Shown here: positions 33,431 through 42,921 of the stretch, piece after piece
How positions within the stretch are numbered: position 1 is the first letter of the stretch
Layout: each line of letters begins with the position of its first letter
Source: Neisseriaceae bacterium
GTDB lineage: Bacteria > Pseudomonadota > Gammaproteobacteria > Burkholderiales > Neisseriaceae
DNA length: 64,000 bases
NCBI GenBank assembly: GCA_017991555.1
Contig: JAGOQM010000003.1
Span: 186,001 to 250,000, forward strand
Direction of reading: 5' to 3'
Notes under the pieces: generated by a model
Databases searched by the model: none
What the model was told of the DNA's origin: nothing
The model's input: the letters and a program-made list of their open reading frames with translations, nothing else
Position numbers and translations under genes: made by a program

Positions 33431-35332
33431 ATGAGTGCACTGTGTACCGTATTGATTGTCTCAAAAGAAGGCAAAAGCCCCATTAAAAATCAAATGCAGG
33501 TGGCCGCGCCCCTCATGGTGGCCTTTGAAAACTGCGCCGTTGAACAGTTTGCTGAATACGTTAAAGACGCCAACATACACGCCGTCATACTTGACGGACA
33601 ACGCCTTAATAAACAACACATTAAACAAATCAGCAGCCTTTTCACTGAGGCGTGGCGCTTAGAGATAAATGCCTACCTGTGGCATAAGCCGACCCACCCT
33701 AATCCTTTTGGCCAGCAGGTCTTTGCCGCCGACAACGAAACCTATTCCGTGGCCTCCCTCTTGGCCCTAGTGTGTCAGGATTTACAACACAAAGCCGCAA
33801 CGCCCTTTTTTAGCGCTTTAAAAAGCTATGTCAACACCCAACCAGACTCTTGGCACACCCCAGGTCACTCTGGCGGTTACTCCTTGCGCTACAGCGCGTG
33901 GGGGTCTGATTTTTATCATTTTGTCGGTCAAAACATCTGGCAGGCAGACCTTTCGGTCTCGGTCCAAAGCTTAGACTCACTGCTTCACCCCGAAGGCGTG
34001 ATTGCCGACGCGCAAAAACTGGCGGCCGAAGCCTTTGGCGCCAAAACCACCTATTTTGCCACCAACGGCTCTTCCACTGCCAACAAGGTTATTTTACAAA
34101 GCGTGCTGGTGCCGGGCGATACCCTACTGCTGGATCGAAACTGCCATAAGTCGGTTCATCACGGCGTGATTTTATCCGGCGCGCGGCCGGTGTATTTAAA
34201 CAGCAGCGTCAACGAAGCTCTGGGCATTTTTGCGTCGGTGCCGTTGGCCACCATATTGGCCACCATCGAAGCCCACCCTCAGGCCAAAGCAATCATCCTC
34301 ACCAGCAGCACCTACGACGGCCTCTGCTACGACCTCAAGCCGGTCATCGAGGCCGCCCACAAGCATGGCATGAAGGTCATCATTGACGAAGCCTGGTATG
34401 GATTTGCACGCTTCCACCCTCGCTTTAGGCCCACAGCGCTAGAACTAGGCGCCGACTACGTCACCCAAAGCACTCATAAAACCATGTCGGCCTTTTCTCA
34501 GGCCAGCATGGTGCACGTCAACGACCCCGAGCACAATCCCCACATTCTGCGTGAAACCTTCAACATGCACGCTTCGACTAGCCCGCAGTACAGCATCATC
34601 GCCAGCCTCGATGTGGCCCGCCAGCAAATGGTGATGGAAGGCTATGGCCTGTTGGAAAAAGCCTTAAGCCTGGCCGAAACCCTACGCCAAAAAATCAACG
34701 AAACGCGCCTGTTTAGCGTCTTGACCCTGGCTGAACTGCTGCCTGACACCTTAAAAAATGACAACATTCGGCTAGACCCAACCAAAATCACCATCGACGT
34801 CCGCGCCAGCGGCCTCTCCGGCGATCAGGTACAGCAGCTGCTGTTTGAACGCTTTAACATTCAGGTGGAAAAATCAACCTTCGCCACCATCACCGCCATC
34901 GTCACCATTGGTGCCACCGCCAATAAGATGATGCGCCTAGTCCACGCCTTAACCACCCTGTCCGCCGAAGCGCCCAAGCGCAGGCTTAACGTAAAGAAAC
35001 CGTTACTTAAAGTACCCAGTTTCACCGAACTGGCCGGCCTGCCGCGCGATGCATTTTACTTTGCCGGCGACTACATTCCCTTGATCAAAGCCGGCAAGCC
35101 CAACAAAACCCTCATTGGCAAAGTCTGCTGTGACCAAATCGTGCCCTATCCGCCGGGCATTCCGGTTTTAGTGCCGGCCCAGGTCATCGATGAAGCGGTG
35201 CTTAAGTTTTTGACCAACTTGATTCTGGCCGATGCCCCACACGAAATCCACGGCCTGGTGCATCGGCTAAACGGCTATGCGATCCGCGTGCTCAGTAAAA
35301 AGGAACAGGCCAAGCTCGCGCCTTTAGGGTAA
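33431..35332 (+). CDS. Orn/Lys/Arg decarboxylase, short form
   Basis: A 633-residue fold-type-I PLP enzyme of the group III basic amino-acid decarboxylases. Visible are HTPGHSGGYSLRYS (142-155), TNGSSTANKV (211-220), IIDEAWYGFARF with the cofactor Asp319, and Lys350 in THKTMSAFSQ, which binds PLP. The C-terminal wing has VPYPPGIPVLVPAQ. E. coli members are 710-755 residues; here the N-terminal receiver-like wing is abbreviated to about 125 residues. It produces a polyamine or diamine and consumes a proton, so it could serve acid resistance; the substrate cannot be read off. AAAGGAG precedes the start. No antiporter gene is adjacent. Confidence 0.88.
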   Translation: MSALCTVLIVSKEGKSPIKNQMQVAAPLMVAFENCAVEQFAEYVKDANIHAVILDGQRLNKQHIKQISSLFTEAWRLEINAYLWHKPTHPNPFGQQVFAADNETYSVASLLALVCQDLQHKAATPFFSALKSYVNTQPDSWHTPGHSGGYSLRYSAWGSDFYHFVGQNIWQADLSVSVQSLDSLLHPEGVIADAQKLAAEAFGAKTTYFATNGSSTANKVILQSVLVPGDTLLLDRNCHKSVHHGVILSGARPVYLNSSVNEALGIFASVPLATILATIEAHPQAKAIILTSSTYDGLCYDLKPVIEAAHKHGMKVIIDEAWYGFARFHPRFRPTALELGADYVTQSTHKTMSAFSQASMVHVNDPEHNPHILRETFNMHASTSPQYSIIASLDVARQQMVMEGYGLLEKALSLAETLRQKINETRLFSVLTLAELLPDTLKNDNIRLDPTKITIDVRASGLSGDQVQQLLFERFNIQVEKSTFATITAIVTIGATANKMMRLVHALTTLSAEAPKRRLNVKKPLLKVPSFTELAGLPRDAFYFAGDYIPLIKAGKPNKTLIGKVCCDQIVPYPPGIPVLVPAQVIDEAVLKFLTNLILADAPHEIHGLVHRLNGYAIRVLSKKEQAKLAPLG

Positions 35333-35342
35333 AACGCTGCGC

Positions 35343-35388
35343 CCATTCAAGCCTGTCCGGTCTAGACCAGGCAGGCTTGAATGGTTTA
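35343..35388 (+). terminator. probable terminator of the decarboxylase gene
   Basis: A perfect 13-bp stem (35343-35355 with 35372-35384) is followed only by TTTAT, so it may be an inefficient or Rho-aided terminator. Confidence 0.7.
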
Positions 35389-35476
35389 TAGATGCTGGGG
35401 GCTGACAGATTAATGGATGGTTTGTGTGTAGAAAGCTTTGCACCTGTTTTTATGAGTATCAACTCACTACGTCTCC

Positions 35477-36040
35477 TTTAGGTGAAGTACCGTCCCCTTT
35501 TAGCCGCCGAGGCGGTTCGTGCGGGGCCGGGGCTTTAAGGCAAAGTTGTTTGAGTATTTGGCCAAAGGCGCAAATATGAGTTTTTGCCGCCGGCCACGTG
35601 CGGGCCAACGAGGGCACCCGCATAGCGGGCGGATAAAGTGGGGTGGTTTTTCTTTGCTTCGTTTCTTTTTGACATCAAAAAGAAATGATGGCGCCCATAG
35701 GGCGAAACAAAACGCCTAAATTTTAGTCATGCCTGACTAAAAGCAGCCTTTTAAAATCATTCTTGCTTCGGCAACATCGCTATTGATCCGTCGTTGGGTT
35801 TCGCCCTGTAGGGCGACAGACTTTCTTTTGCGTGGCCAAAAGAAAGTATGCAAAGAAAACGCCACCCGACAATCCGCCCTAACGGGTGCCCTCGCTGGAA
35901 CCTATCGGGCCGGCGCTAGCAAGAGTGCTCTGCCTCCTATCAAAGCGTGGTCGGCAGCCACAAACGATTTGCTAGCTTCATCCGGCCCGATAGAACCCAA
36001 CTCGGCGGCTTTAGCGGGAAATCGGCACTTCACCCAAGGG
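35477..36040. repeat. ~560-bp inverted-duplicated repeat element with terminal inverted repeats
   Basis: The ends (35477-35508 and 36004-36037) are about 32-base imperfect inverted repeats of the type AGGTGAAGTACCG..AGCCGCC, shared with 15351-15410. Inside, 35609-35708 is similar to the reverse complement of 35798-35894, so the whole element is a diverged long palindrome. Internal perfect hairpins include TTTCTTTTT/AAAAAGAAA (35664-35687), TTTTAGTCA/TGACTAAAA (35721-35742), TCGCCC/GGGCGA (35800-35815) and ACTTTCTTTT/AAAAGAAAGT (35820-35847). The unit with AAAGAAAG hairpins resembles a repeat widespread in proteobacteria. No transposase is encoded. Confidence 0.8.
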
Positions 36041-36118
36041 AAATGTGGTGAGTTTAAATAATCTAGTACACAAAACCATGGTTTGTTGTGGCTTCAATCT
36101 GCTTGAGTAGCCTTAGCA

Positions 36119-36150
36119 GTAGGGTGTGGTAAAGCGTAGCCTACCCACCA
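36119..36150. repeat. REP-like palindrome
   Basis: GTAGGGTGTGGTAAAGCGTAG and CCTACCCACC pair imperfectly; the TAGG...CCTA/GTGGG type is common among intergenic repeats of proteobacteria. Confidence 0.5.
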
Positions 36151-36180
36151 GCTTTAATGCTTCAGATCATGTAAACCAAA

Positions 36181-36216
36181 GGCGACGTGGGTTGCGATTC
36201 ACGCTACTAAGCCCTA
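36181..36216. repeat. REP-like repeat matching 15596-15625
   Basis: GTGGGTTGCGATTCACGCTAC aligns with the reverse complement of the copy near 15.6 kb, including CTAAAA at the end. Confidence 0.5.
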
Positions 36217-36408
36217 AAAACCATCGTTCGTGAGCTCTCCTAGGGTTCTTAAACCACGATAGGTCAAAGAAAATCATGGTGTGTCGTGACGTAGTCGTTC
36301 AGACAGTTCTCATGCCTAAGTGGGCAATAGCCCCTCCAGCGGCCAGCAACCTGTCCGCCCGACCAATAGGTGCCCTTATGAACCACCTGGCCGAATCGTA
36401 GACGCCCA
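36217..36408. other. non-coding remainder of the repeat region
   Basis: Holds degenerate ACCATSG-type words also seen at 15288, 15469, 35414 and 36075, otherwise nothing recognisable. No gene between 35333 and 36463. Confidence 0.3.
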
Positions 36409-36436
36409 CAAAAAAGCCCCCGTCATCGACGGGGGC
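36409..36436 (-). terminator. terminator of the ychF-tyrS operon
   Basis: GCCCCCGTC/GACGGGGGC stem (36416-36424 with 36428-36436); on minus it is followed by TTTTTT, 28 bases after the tyrS stop. Confidence 0.92.
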
Positions 36437-36463
36437 CATCATGCTTGCGATAGGCAGGCCTGC

Positions 36464-37732
36464 TTAAGCCCAAACCAACAAAGCGTGGTTACGTTTACCG
36501 CGACGCACAATGGTGTAGCGACCGAAACGTTTGTCGGCATCGGCCAACACGTAGTCTTGATCGGTGACTTTTTGACCATTAATCACGGCCGCGCCTTGGC
36601 TGATAAAGCCACGAGCTTCATTGTTAGACTTGGCCAACTGCGCCGTCACCAACGCCGCCACCACGTTTAACTCACCGCTGACTTCAAAGCTAGGCAAGCC
36701 GTCTAAGGCCAGTTGCTCGAAGTCTTCTTCGGTCAGGGCGCTTTGGTCTTCAGCAAACAGGCTTTGGCTAATGCGCTGAGCCGCCTCTAACGCCGCCTCG
36801 CCATGAACCAAATGGGTCATTTGCTCTGCCAAAATACGCTGGGCCTGAGGGGCCTTACCGCTGGCCTGATCGTCGGCTTCAATTTGGCGAATCTCGTCCA
36901 TAGACAAGAAGGTAAAGAACGCCAAGAAACGATACACGTCCGAATCGGCCACTTTTAACCAGAACTGGTAGAACTGATACGGAGACGTTTTCTTCGCATC
37001 TAGCCAAATCGCGCCGCCTTCGGTTTTGCCAAACTTGGTGCCGTCAGACTTGGTGACCAACTGCAAGGTCAAGCCATAAACGGTTTCGCGATTCAAACGA
37101 CGGGTTAGGTCGATACCGGCGGTGATGTTGCCCCACTGGTCAGAGCCCCCGATTTGCAGCTGGCAGCCTAGGTTTTTATTCAATTCAGAAAAATCGTAGG
37201 CTTGTAACAGGCTGTAGGCAAACTCGGTAAACGAAATGCCCACGTCGTCGCGATCCAAACGCTGCTTCACCGACTCTTTGTTAATCATCGCATTCACCGA
37301 GAAATGCTTGCCAATGTCGCGCAAGAAGGTCAAGGTGTCCATGCTGCCAAACCAGTCGTGGTTATTGGCCATACGGGCAGGGTTACTGCCCTCAAAGGAC
37401 AAAAACGGGGTCAGCTGATTGCGGATTTTTTCTACCCAGCCTGCCACCACTTCAGGGGTGTTCAAGCTGCGTTCAGTCGCTTTAAAGCTCGGGTCGCCAA
37501 TCATGCCGGTTGCACCCCCGACCAATGCGATCGGGTGGTGACCATAATCCTGAAAGCGCTTTAGCGTCAATACAGGCAACAAATGACCAATATGCAAACT
37601 GTCTGCGGTTGGGTCGAAGCCACAATACAATGACACTTTTTGTTCCGCCAGTAAGCTTTCTAATGCCTCAGCATCGGTTACCTGCGCCAAAAGGCCACGT
37701 TCTTGTAGTTGCTCGATTAAACCCATCGTCAT
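36464..37732 (-). CDS. tyrS: tyrosyl-tRNA synthetase
   Basis: A 422-residue class Ic aminoacyl-tRNA synthetase. The HIGH motif is in [11 protein letters not shown] (about 45-55), tyrosine recognition in [26 protein letters not shown], and the KMSKS equivalent is KFGKTEGG (about 230-237). A C-terminal S4 RNA-binding domain (about 355-420; [17 protein letters not shown]) binds tRNA. Full length. The start at 37732 has GGAG eight bases before; the second ATG two codons on is weaker. It lies 14 bases after ychF and shares its terminator. Confidence 0.97.
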   Translation of the reverse strand: MTMGLIEQLQERGLLAQVTDAEALESLLAEQKVSLYCGFDPTADSLHIGHLLPVLTLKRFQDYGHHPIALVGGATGMIGDPSFKATERSLNTPEVVAGWVEKIRNQLTPFLSFEGSNPARMANNHDWFGSMDTLTFLRDIGKHFSVNAMINKESVKQRLDRDDVGISFTEFAYSLLQAYDFSELNKNLGCQLQIGGSDQWGNITAGIDLTRRLNRETVYGLTLQLVTKSDGTKFGKTEGGAIWLDAKKTSPYQFYQFWLKVADSDVYRFLAFFTFLSMDEIRQIEADDQASGKAPQAQRILAEQMTHLVHGEAALEAAQRISQSLFAEDQSALTEEDFEQLALDGLPSFEVSGELNVVAALVTAQLAKSNNEARGFISQGAAVINGQKVTDQDYVLADADKRFGRYTIVRRGKRNHALLVWA

Positions 37733-37746
37733 CGTTGTGTCTCCAA

Positions 37747-38838
37747 TTAAACATTAAATAAGAAATTAATTACATCGCCATCGGCAACCACATACTCTTT
37801 GCCTTCGGCGCGCATTTTACCCGCTTCTTTTGCCTTGGCTTCGCCACCAAGGGCCACGAAGTCTTCAAAGGCAATCACTTGAGCACGAATAAAGCCACGC
37901 TCAAAATCAGTGTGGATGACGCCGGCGGCCTTAGGCGCGGTGTCTCCTTTTTTAATCGTCCAAGCGCGCACTTCCTTCACCCCAGCGGTAAAGTAGGTTT
38001 GCAAGCCCAACAGCTCGTAGCCGGCACGAATCAAGCGGTTCAAGCCTGGCTCAGCCAAACCCATCTCGCTCAAAAATGCTTGTTTGTCTTCATCGTCTAG
38101 GTCAGCAATTTCCGCTTCCATAGAGGCACATAGGGCCACTACGGGGGCGCCTTCTTTGGCGGCTAAGGCTTGCAAACGAACCAAATGGTCGTTGTTTTCA
38201 AAGCCATCTTCGGCCACGTTGGCCACGTACATGGCTGGCTTTACCGTCAATAGGCATAGCGGCTTAATGATGGCCAAAGCGTCTTCATCTAGGCCCATAG
38301 AACGCACGGGGGCGCCTTGGTCTAGGTGGGCTTTTACTTTTTCCAGCAGCGCCACCAATTGAATCGCTTCTTTGTCACCGCTCTTGGCGCGCTTGCCGTC
38401 TTTCAGGATCGTCCGCTCAACCGCGGTTAAGTCGGCCAAACACAGTTCGGTCCCGATGGTTTCAATGTCGGCAATTGGGTCAACCTTACCCGCCACGTGA
38501 ATGATGTTGCCATCTTCAAAGCAGCGCACCACGTTTACGATGGCGTCGGTTTCACGAATGTTGGCCAAGAACTGGTTGCCCAAGCCCTCACCCTTACTGG
38601 CACCCGCCACCAGGCCGGCAATGTCCACAAACTCGACGATGGCAGGCTGCATTTTTTGTGGGTTCACAATTTTAGCCAAGGCATCCATGCGCGCATCCGG
38701 CACTTCGACGATGCCGACGTTCGGCTCAATCGTACAGAATGGGTAGTTTGCCGCTTCAATACCGGCCTTAGTTAAGGCGTTGAATAAAGTTGATTTTCCG
38801 ACGTTGGGCAAGCCAACAATGCCGCATTTTAAACTCAT
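37747..38838 (-). CDS. ychF: YchF (redox-regulated Obg-like ATPase)
   Basis: A 363-residue P-loop protein of the Obg family that prefers ATP. G1 is [14 protein letters not shown] (8-21), G3 [20 protein letters not shown] (72-91), and the NKxD position is altered (NVAED), as expected for YchF. A C-terminal TGS domain ends [10 protein letters not shown]. It binds ribosomes and acts in stress responses and translation quality control. AGGA six bases before the ATG. First gene of an operon with tyrS. Confidence 0.97.
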   Translation of the reverse strand: MSLKCGIVGLPNVGKSTLFNALTKAGIEAANYPFCTIEPNVGIVEVPDARMDALAKIVNPQKMQPAIVEFVDIAGLVAGASKGEGLGNQFLANIRETDAIVNVVRCFEDGNIIHVAGKVDPIADIETIGTELCLADLTAVERTILKDGKRAKSGDKEAIQLVALLEKVKAHLDQGAPVRSMGLDEDALAIIKPLCLLTVKPAMYVANVAEDGFENNDHLVRLQALAAKEGAPVVALCASMEAEIADLDDEDKQAFLSEMGLAEPGLNRLIRAGYELLGLQTYFTAGVKEVRAWTIKKGDTAPKAAGVIHTDFERGFIRAQVIAFEDFVALGGEAKAKEAGKMRAEGKEYVVADGDVINFLFNV

Positions 38839-38932
38839 GGTTAATCCTGAAGAATTGCTTTAAAAAATGGGCCATTGTAGCACACAACAACCCGTAAAAT
38901 GACGTACTATTTATACGGTGACTGGCATGGCC

Positions 38933-39829
38933 TTAGCCAGGCCAGTGCAACAGGCCCTCACCAACGGGCAGCACCGCCCCACCCACCCAAATCTCTACCT
39001 CGTCCTGCGGGGTGGTCATGCCCTTAACCTCTAAATGTAAGATATTTAAACGCTGCACGCATTCACCCTGCGCCAAGCGCCAAGCGAAGCCTGTCTGGCC
39101 CCGTAGAACCTGTAGGCCACCCAGGTTGGCACAGGCCGAACCGGTACCTGGGTCTTCCACCACGGCACCATTTTGGCCGGTAAACATGCGCACCGTTGCC
39201 AGCGCTTCTGCTTCATACCAAACGTAGGCCACGGTGCGCCCTGGGCGCAAATAGGCCCCCGTTTCAAACAATACGGGATTGGGCTTGGCGCGCAGCACTG
39301 CCTCTTTAGAGGCCAATTGTATCAACAGCTGCTCCGAGCCCGTACTCACCCATAAAGGCTGTTCGGCCACGTCGGCCTCGGTCAAGCCCAACATGGCGGC
39401 GGCTTCGGCCGGGGTTAAATCCGCCACCCGACTGGTCGGCGGCTGCGGTGTTTTCAACCAAACACACTCTGGCGTCAAGCGCACGCTGACCGGACCGGCT
39501 TCGGCGTGTAACACCATGCTGTCTTGTGCATGGCCCTGCTGCTGTAGCACGTAAGCAGCCCCTAAAATCGGATAGCCCGCGAAGGGTAAGCACACGCTGG
39601 GGGTGTAAATGTGCAACTTAGGCTCTGCCTGCGGCTGGTTCGGATCACGCTCAATAAACACCGTTTCCGACAGGTTCATTTGCTTGGCCAGCGCCTGCAT
39701 GCTGGACGCAGACAGCGGCGCATCCAAACACACCACGGCCAGCGGGTTACCCGCCGTCACGGTTTCGGCAAACACATTGACCAAATAAAACGGTAAAGCC
39801 CTCAATTCACTTTGCGTGAAGTCACTCAT
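38933..39829 (-). CDS. PhzF family isomerase/epimerase-like protein
   Basis: A 298-residue protein with the two-domain PhzF/diaminopimelate-epimerase fold. The catalytic glutamate is in NLSETVFIE (Glu55). The second-half signature is VVEDPGTGSACANLGGL, with the conserved GTGSA. Substrates of non-phenazine PhzF homologues are mostly unknown. The ATG at 39829 overlaps the upstream acetyltransferase stop by eight bases with AAGGA before it; earlier in-frame starts lie inside that gene. Last gene of a panC-acetyltransferase-phzF operon. Confidence 0.88.
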   Translation of the reverse strand: MSDFTQSELRALPFYLVNVFAETVTAGNPLAVVCLDAPLSASSMQALAKQMNLSETVFIERDPNQPQAEPKLHIYTPSVCLPFAGYPILGAAYVLQQQGHAQDSMVLHAEAGPVSVRLTPECVWLKTPQPPTSRVADLTPAEAAAMLGLTEADVAEQPLWVSTGSEQLLIQLASKEAVLRAKPNPVLFETGAYLRPGRTVAYVWYEAEALATVRMFTGQNGAVVEDPGTGSACANLGGLQVLRGQTGFAWRLAQGECVQRLNILHLEVKGMTTPQDEVEIWVGGAVLPVGEGLLHWPG

Positions 39830-40358
39830 GCGTGTTCCTTGTTGATTCGGCCCACTCGCGGGCCAAAATAGCATAGTAATACTCGTCCCACCATTCATCC
39901 CCCTTGGGGATGCAGGCCAAGAAATGCCCTTCACGACGCATGCCCAGTTTCTCCATCACCTTATACGATGCCGGATTGTCTGGTTGGCAAGTGGCAATGA
40001 CACGGTGCACACCCATGTGGCCAAAAGCATGCGCCAGCAGTAAAGCCGCCGCCTCGGTGGCGTAGCCTTGCCCTTGGACATCGGGGTGAAACACCCAGCC
40101 AATTTCATAACTGTGGCGGCCAAAATACGGCTCGAAGCACAGATGACCAACCAGCCGCTGGCTATCATTCAGCACCACCGCCCTGTAAGGCGCATCAGCA
40201 TGCGCATGGGCGGCCACAAAAGCTGCGGCAGCGGCTTCATCAAACACCCCTTCGGGTAAATAGTGCATGACGTCCGGGCGGCAGGTGTACTCATAAACTG
40301 CAGCGGCGTCCGCGGCAGTAAACGGGCGCAAATGCAGGCGTTGTCCTTGTAAAATCAT
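39822..40358 (-). CDS. GNAT acetyltransferase, RimJ/RimL type
   Basis: A 178-residue GNAT protein. The N-terminus LQGQRLHLRPFTAADAAAVYEY and the CoA motif VQGQGYATEAAALLLAHAF (about 94-112) are typical of the RimJ/RimL branch, as is NPASYKVMEKLGMRREG. Members acetylate ribosomal proteins, other N-termini, antibiotics or metabolites; the substrate here is unknown. It starts 18 bases after panC and overlaps phzF by eight bases, so the three are cotranscribed. Confidence 0.9.
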   Translation of the reverse strand: MILQGQRLHLRPFTAADAAAVYEYTCRPDVMHYLPEGVFDEAAAAAFVAAHAHADAPYRAVVLNDSQRLVGHLCFEPYFGRHSYEIGWVFHPDVQGQGYATEAAALLLAHAFGHMGVHRVIATCQPDNPASYKVMEKLGMRREGHFLACIPKGDEWWDEYYYAILAREWAESTRNTHE

Positions 40359-40376
40359 TAGGCGCCGTTTCTTGGC

Positions 40377-41213
40377 TTAAACCAGGCTGACTTCGATGTT
40401 GTCGATCAGGCGCGTGTCGCCCAGGCGGGCGGCACCTAAAAGCACCACGTGTTTGGCACCGGCCGCGGCCACTTCTAAAGTTTCTGCGTCACGCACTTCC
40501 ACGTAGTCGACGTCCCAGCCTTTTTCAACCAAGGTCATTTTGGCTTCGGCCTCTAGCCCCGCATAGTCCTTAGAGCCCGCTTCAATGGCGTTTTTCATGC
40601 GCGTCAACACCGCGTACAGATCAGGTGCCTGCGCCCGTTCGGCTTCGGTCAAATAACCGTTGCGGCTAGACAAGGCGAGGCCATTGGCGGCACGACCAGT
40701 GTCAACCGGCACAATCTCAATCGGCATGTTTAAATCCGCCACCATCGCCCGAATCACGTGCAGCTGCTGATAGTCTTTTTTACCAAAACAGGCGACATCA
40801 GGTTGCACAATATTAAACAGCTTGCTCACCACCGTGGCCACGCCACGGAAATGACCGGGGCGGAACGCGCCACACAGTTCGTTCTGAATGTGCGGCGGCT
40901 CCACGTTAAAATCCTGCTTCACGTTGGGATACAGCTCATGCTCGTCGGGGGCGAAAATAACCGCCACGTCCAAGGCCTCTAGCTTGGCCGCATCATCGGC
41001 CAACGTACGCGGATAGGTTTGAAAATCCTCGCCTTGGCCAAACTGCAAACGATTCACAAAAATGCTCACCACCACCGCATCGGCCCGCTTTTTGGCTTCT
41101 GCCACCAAGGCCAAATGGCCTTCATGCAGATTGCCCATGGTGGGCACAAAGGCCACGGTACCGGCGGTTTTACGCCATGCTCGTAATTCTTTAACGGTAT
41201 GAATGATACGCAT
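40377..41213 (-). CDS. panC: pantoate--beta-alanine ligase (pantothenate synthetase)
   Basis: A 278-residue ATP-dependent ligase that joins pantoate and beta-alanine in vitamin B5 and CoA synthesis. Signatures: [18 protein letters not shown] with the HxGH motif (about 21-38), [41 protein letters not shown] and [14 protein letters not shown], and the KMSKS-like LSSRNGYL. Cytoplasmic. It is separated from panB by a terminator, so unlike the usual panBC pair it probably has its own promoter. It leads an operon with an acetyltransferase and a PhzF protein. Confidence 0.97.
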   Translation of the reverse strand: MRIIHTVKELRAWRKTAGTVAFVPTMGNLHEGHLALVAEAKKRADAVVVSIFVNRLQFGQGEDFQTYPRTLADDAAKLEALDVAVIFAPDEHELYPNVKQDFNVEPPHIQNELCGAFRPGHFRGVATVVSKLFNIVQPDVACFGKKDYQQLHVIRAMVADLNMPIEIVPVDTGRAANGLALSSRNGYLTEAERAQAPDLYAVLTRMKNAIEAGSKDYAGLEAEAKMTLVEKGWDVDYVEVRDAETLEVAAAGAKHVVLLGAARLGDTRLIDNIEVSLV

Positions 41214-41369
41214 GCATCTTCTTTCTTAATGTATTGAACCAACAGCACGCAAGCCCTGTGCCACGATGGCCAGCGCTACTGGACTGACTTAAGACTTTTC
41301 AGATACGCCTGCAGACAATCCTAAAGCGTGTTTGAAAAGCCCTTTTGACAGCTTACCGCGTGGTCGGTT

Positions 41370-41414
41370 AAAAAAATAAAAGGGTTCAGCAAGACCAACG
41401 TCTCCCTGAACCCT
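41370..41414 (-). terminator. terminator of the pcnB-panB operon
   Basis: AGGGTTCAG/CTGAACCCT stem (41381-41389 with 41406-41414), followed on minus by TTTATTTTTTT. It lies between panB and panC. Confidence 0.9.
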
Positions 41415-41429
41415 GATGTTATACACCTT

Positions 41430-42218
41430 TTAGAACGTGTGTTCCACGGCTGGGAAGCTTTGATCTTTCACCGCCGCCACATAGGCTTCAAATGCCCCCT
41501 GAATGCTGTCGCTATCGGCCATAAAGTTGCGCACAAAACGCGCGGCTTTACCTGGATAAACCCCCAACATGTCATGCATCACCAGCACTTGGCCATCACA
41601 ATCAACCCCAGCACCAATGCCAATCGTGGGGCAACTCACCGCCTCGGTAACCTTTTTGGCCAAGCCAGCAGGCACGCATTCCATCAACACAATGCTGGCG
41701 CCAGCCGCCTCGTGCGCCTTAGCGTCACTGAGCAATGCCTCTGCCGCGGCGTCGGTTTTACCCTGGACCTTATAGCCCCCAAATGCGTTAACCGACTGTG
41801 GGGTTAAACCAATGTGGGCACACACGGGAATGCCGCGCTCGTGTAAAAAGCGCGTGGTTTCTGCCATCCACACGCCGCCTTCCAATTTGACCATCTGGGC
41901 GCCCGCAGCCATCAGCTGAGCGGCAGATTCAAACGCCTGCTCCTTATTCTTTTGGTAGGCACCAAAAGGCAGGTCGGCAATGATTAAAGCGTCTTGATTA
42001 CCGCGGCAAACGGCTTCGGTGTGGTAGCACATTTGTGCCAGCGTCACCGGCAGGGTGCTGTTGTGGCCCTGTACCGTCATGCCCAAAGAATCGCCAATCA
42101 AGATGGCATCAACCTGGGCACGCCCCATGATGCTGGCAAAACTGGCTTCATAACAGGTAAGCATGGTGATTTTCTCACCGTTGCTTTTCATTTTTTGTAA
42201 GGTACTGATCGTGGTCAT
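41430..42218 (-). CDS. panB: 3-methyl-2-oxobutanoate hydroxymethyltransferase
   Basis: A 262-residue ketopantoate hydroxymethyltransferase, the first committed step of pantothenate synthesis using methylene-tetrahydrofolate. Motifs: [42 protein letters not shown], with the metal-binding Asp in [23 protein letters not shown], and [22 protein letters not shown] (here VCAHIG). The TIM-barrel fold is complete. AAAGGAG precedes the ATG. Last gene of a run with pcnB, folK and a deoxynucleoside kinase; the folate link with folK is biochemically sensible. Confidence 0.97.
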   Translation of the reverse strand: MTTISTLQKMKSNGEKITMLTCYEASFASIMGRAQVDAILIGDSLGMTVQGHNSTLPVTLAQMCYHTEAVCRGNQDALIIADLPFGAYQKNKEQAFESAAQLMAAGAQMVKLEGGVWMAETTRFLHERGIPVCAHIGLTPQSVNAFGGYKVQGKTDAAAEALLSDAKAHEAAGASIVLMECVPAGLAKKVTEAVSCPTIGIGAGVDCDGQVLVMHDMLGVYPGKAARFVRNFMADSDSIQGAFEAYVAAVKDQSFPAVEHTF

Positions 42219-42245
42219 GGTGTCTCCTTTGTTTCTAAACCCAAC

Positions 42246-42890
42246 TTAGCTGGGTAAGGTTTCATCCAGATTCAAATAGCCGCGACTGCCCTGCATGTTC
42301 ACAATGGCGTGCACCAGCAGCTCAAAATGATCGTCATTACCAATGAAATCCATGTCGTCAACGTTGGCAATCAACACCGGCGCACGGGTGTACAAATGGA
42401 AAAAACGCTGGTATTCGTCATTGATTTGCGACAAATACCCCTCTGGAAATAACTTCCATGTCGCGTCATCGCGACTGCTTAACTGCTTATAAATCGTATC
42501 GTCTGATGCTTGTAAATACACCACCAGATTGGGCGCGGGGTATTGTGGCATCACCTTTTGTGACAGCTCCCAATACAGCTTGCGTTCGTCTTCGCTTAAA
42601 ATAATGGTCGAGAAGATTTCGCCTTTTTCCAGCAGAAAATCGCTCACCAAGCGGCCATGCTTGTCCCGTTCTGCCGCCACCAGCTCGGCGCTTTCTGAGC
42701 GGCGCAGGGCAAACCACAGCTCCGTCGCCAGGCCATGATTGGCCGCATTTAAATAGAACTGATTCAAAAACGGATTGGCTTCAGGCCGTTCTGACAACCA
42801 CATGGCATCAAAATACTCTGCCAGCTTCCGGCTGAGCGCAGATTTACCGCAGCCGATCGCCCCTTCAACAACAATGTATGGATGATTCAT
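42246..42890 (-). CDS. deoxynucleoside kinase (dAK/dGK-like)
   Basis: A 214-residue P-loop kinase of the deoxynucleoside kinase family. Walker A is GAIGCGKS (10-17), the substrate helix ERPEANPFLNQFY and the LID region follow, and LVVYLQASDDTIYKQLSSRD is a family segment. It phosphorylates deoxyadenosine/deoxyguanosine-type nucleosides for salvage; the exact specificity cannot be decided from sequence. The ATG at 42890 is chosen because the P-loop must lie near the N-terminus and the longer frame overlaps folK. It sits between folK and panB in one operon. Confidence 0.9.
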   Translation of the reverse strand: MNHPYIVVEGAIGCGKSALSRKLAEYFDAMWLSERPEANPFLNQFYLNAANHGLATELWFALRRSESAELVAAERDKHGRLVSDFLLEKGEIFSTIILSEDERKLYWELSQKVMPQYPAPNLVVYLQASDDTIYKQLSSRDDATWKLFPEGYLSQINDEYQRFFHLYTRAPVLIANVDDMDFIGNDDHFELLVHAIVNMQGSRGYLNLDETLPS

Positions 42891-42921
42891 AAGGCCTTCA
42901 TTCACTAAAAAAGTCTCGACA

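Noticed and set aside
35519..36061. Two frames inside the repeat element (35519-35719 and 35783-36061)
   Set aside because: They run through hairpins and TIRs; such frames are a by-product of repeats and have no start signals.
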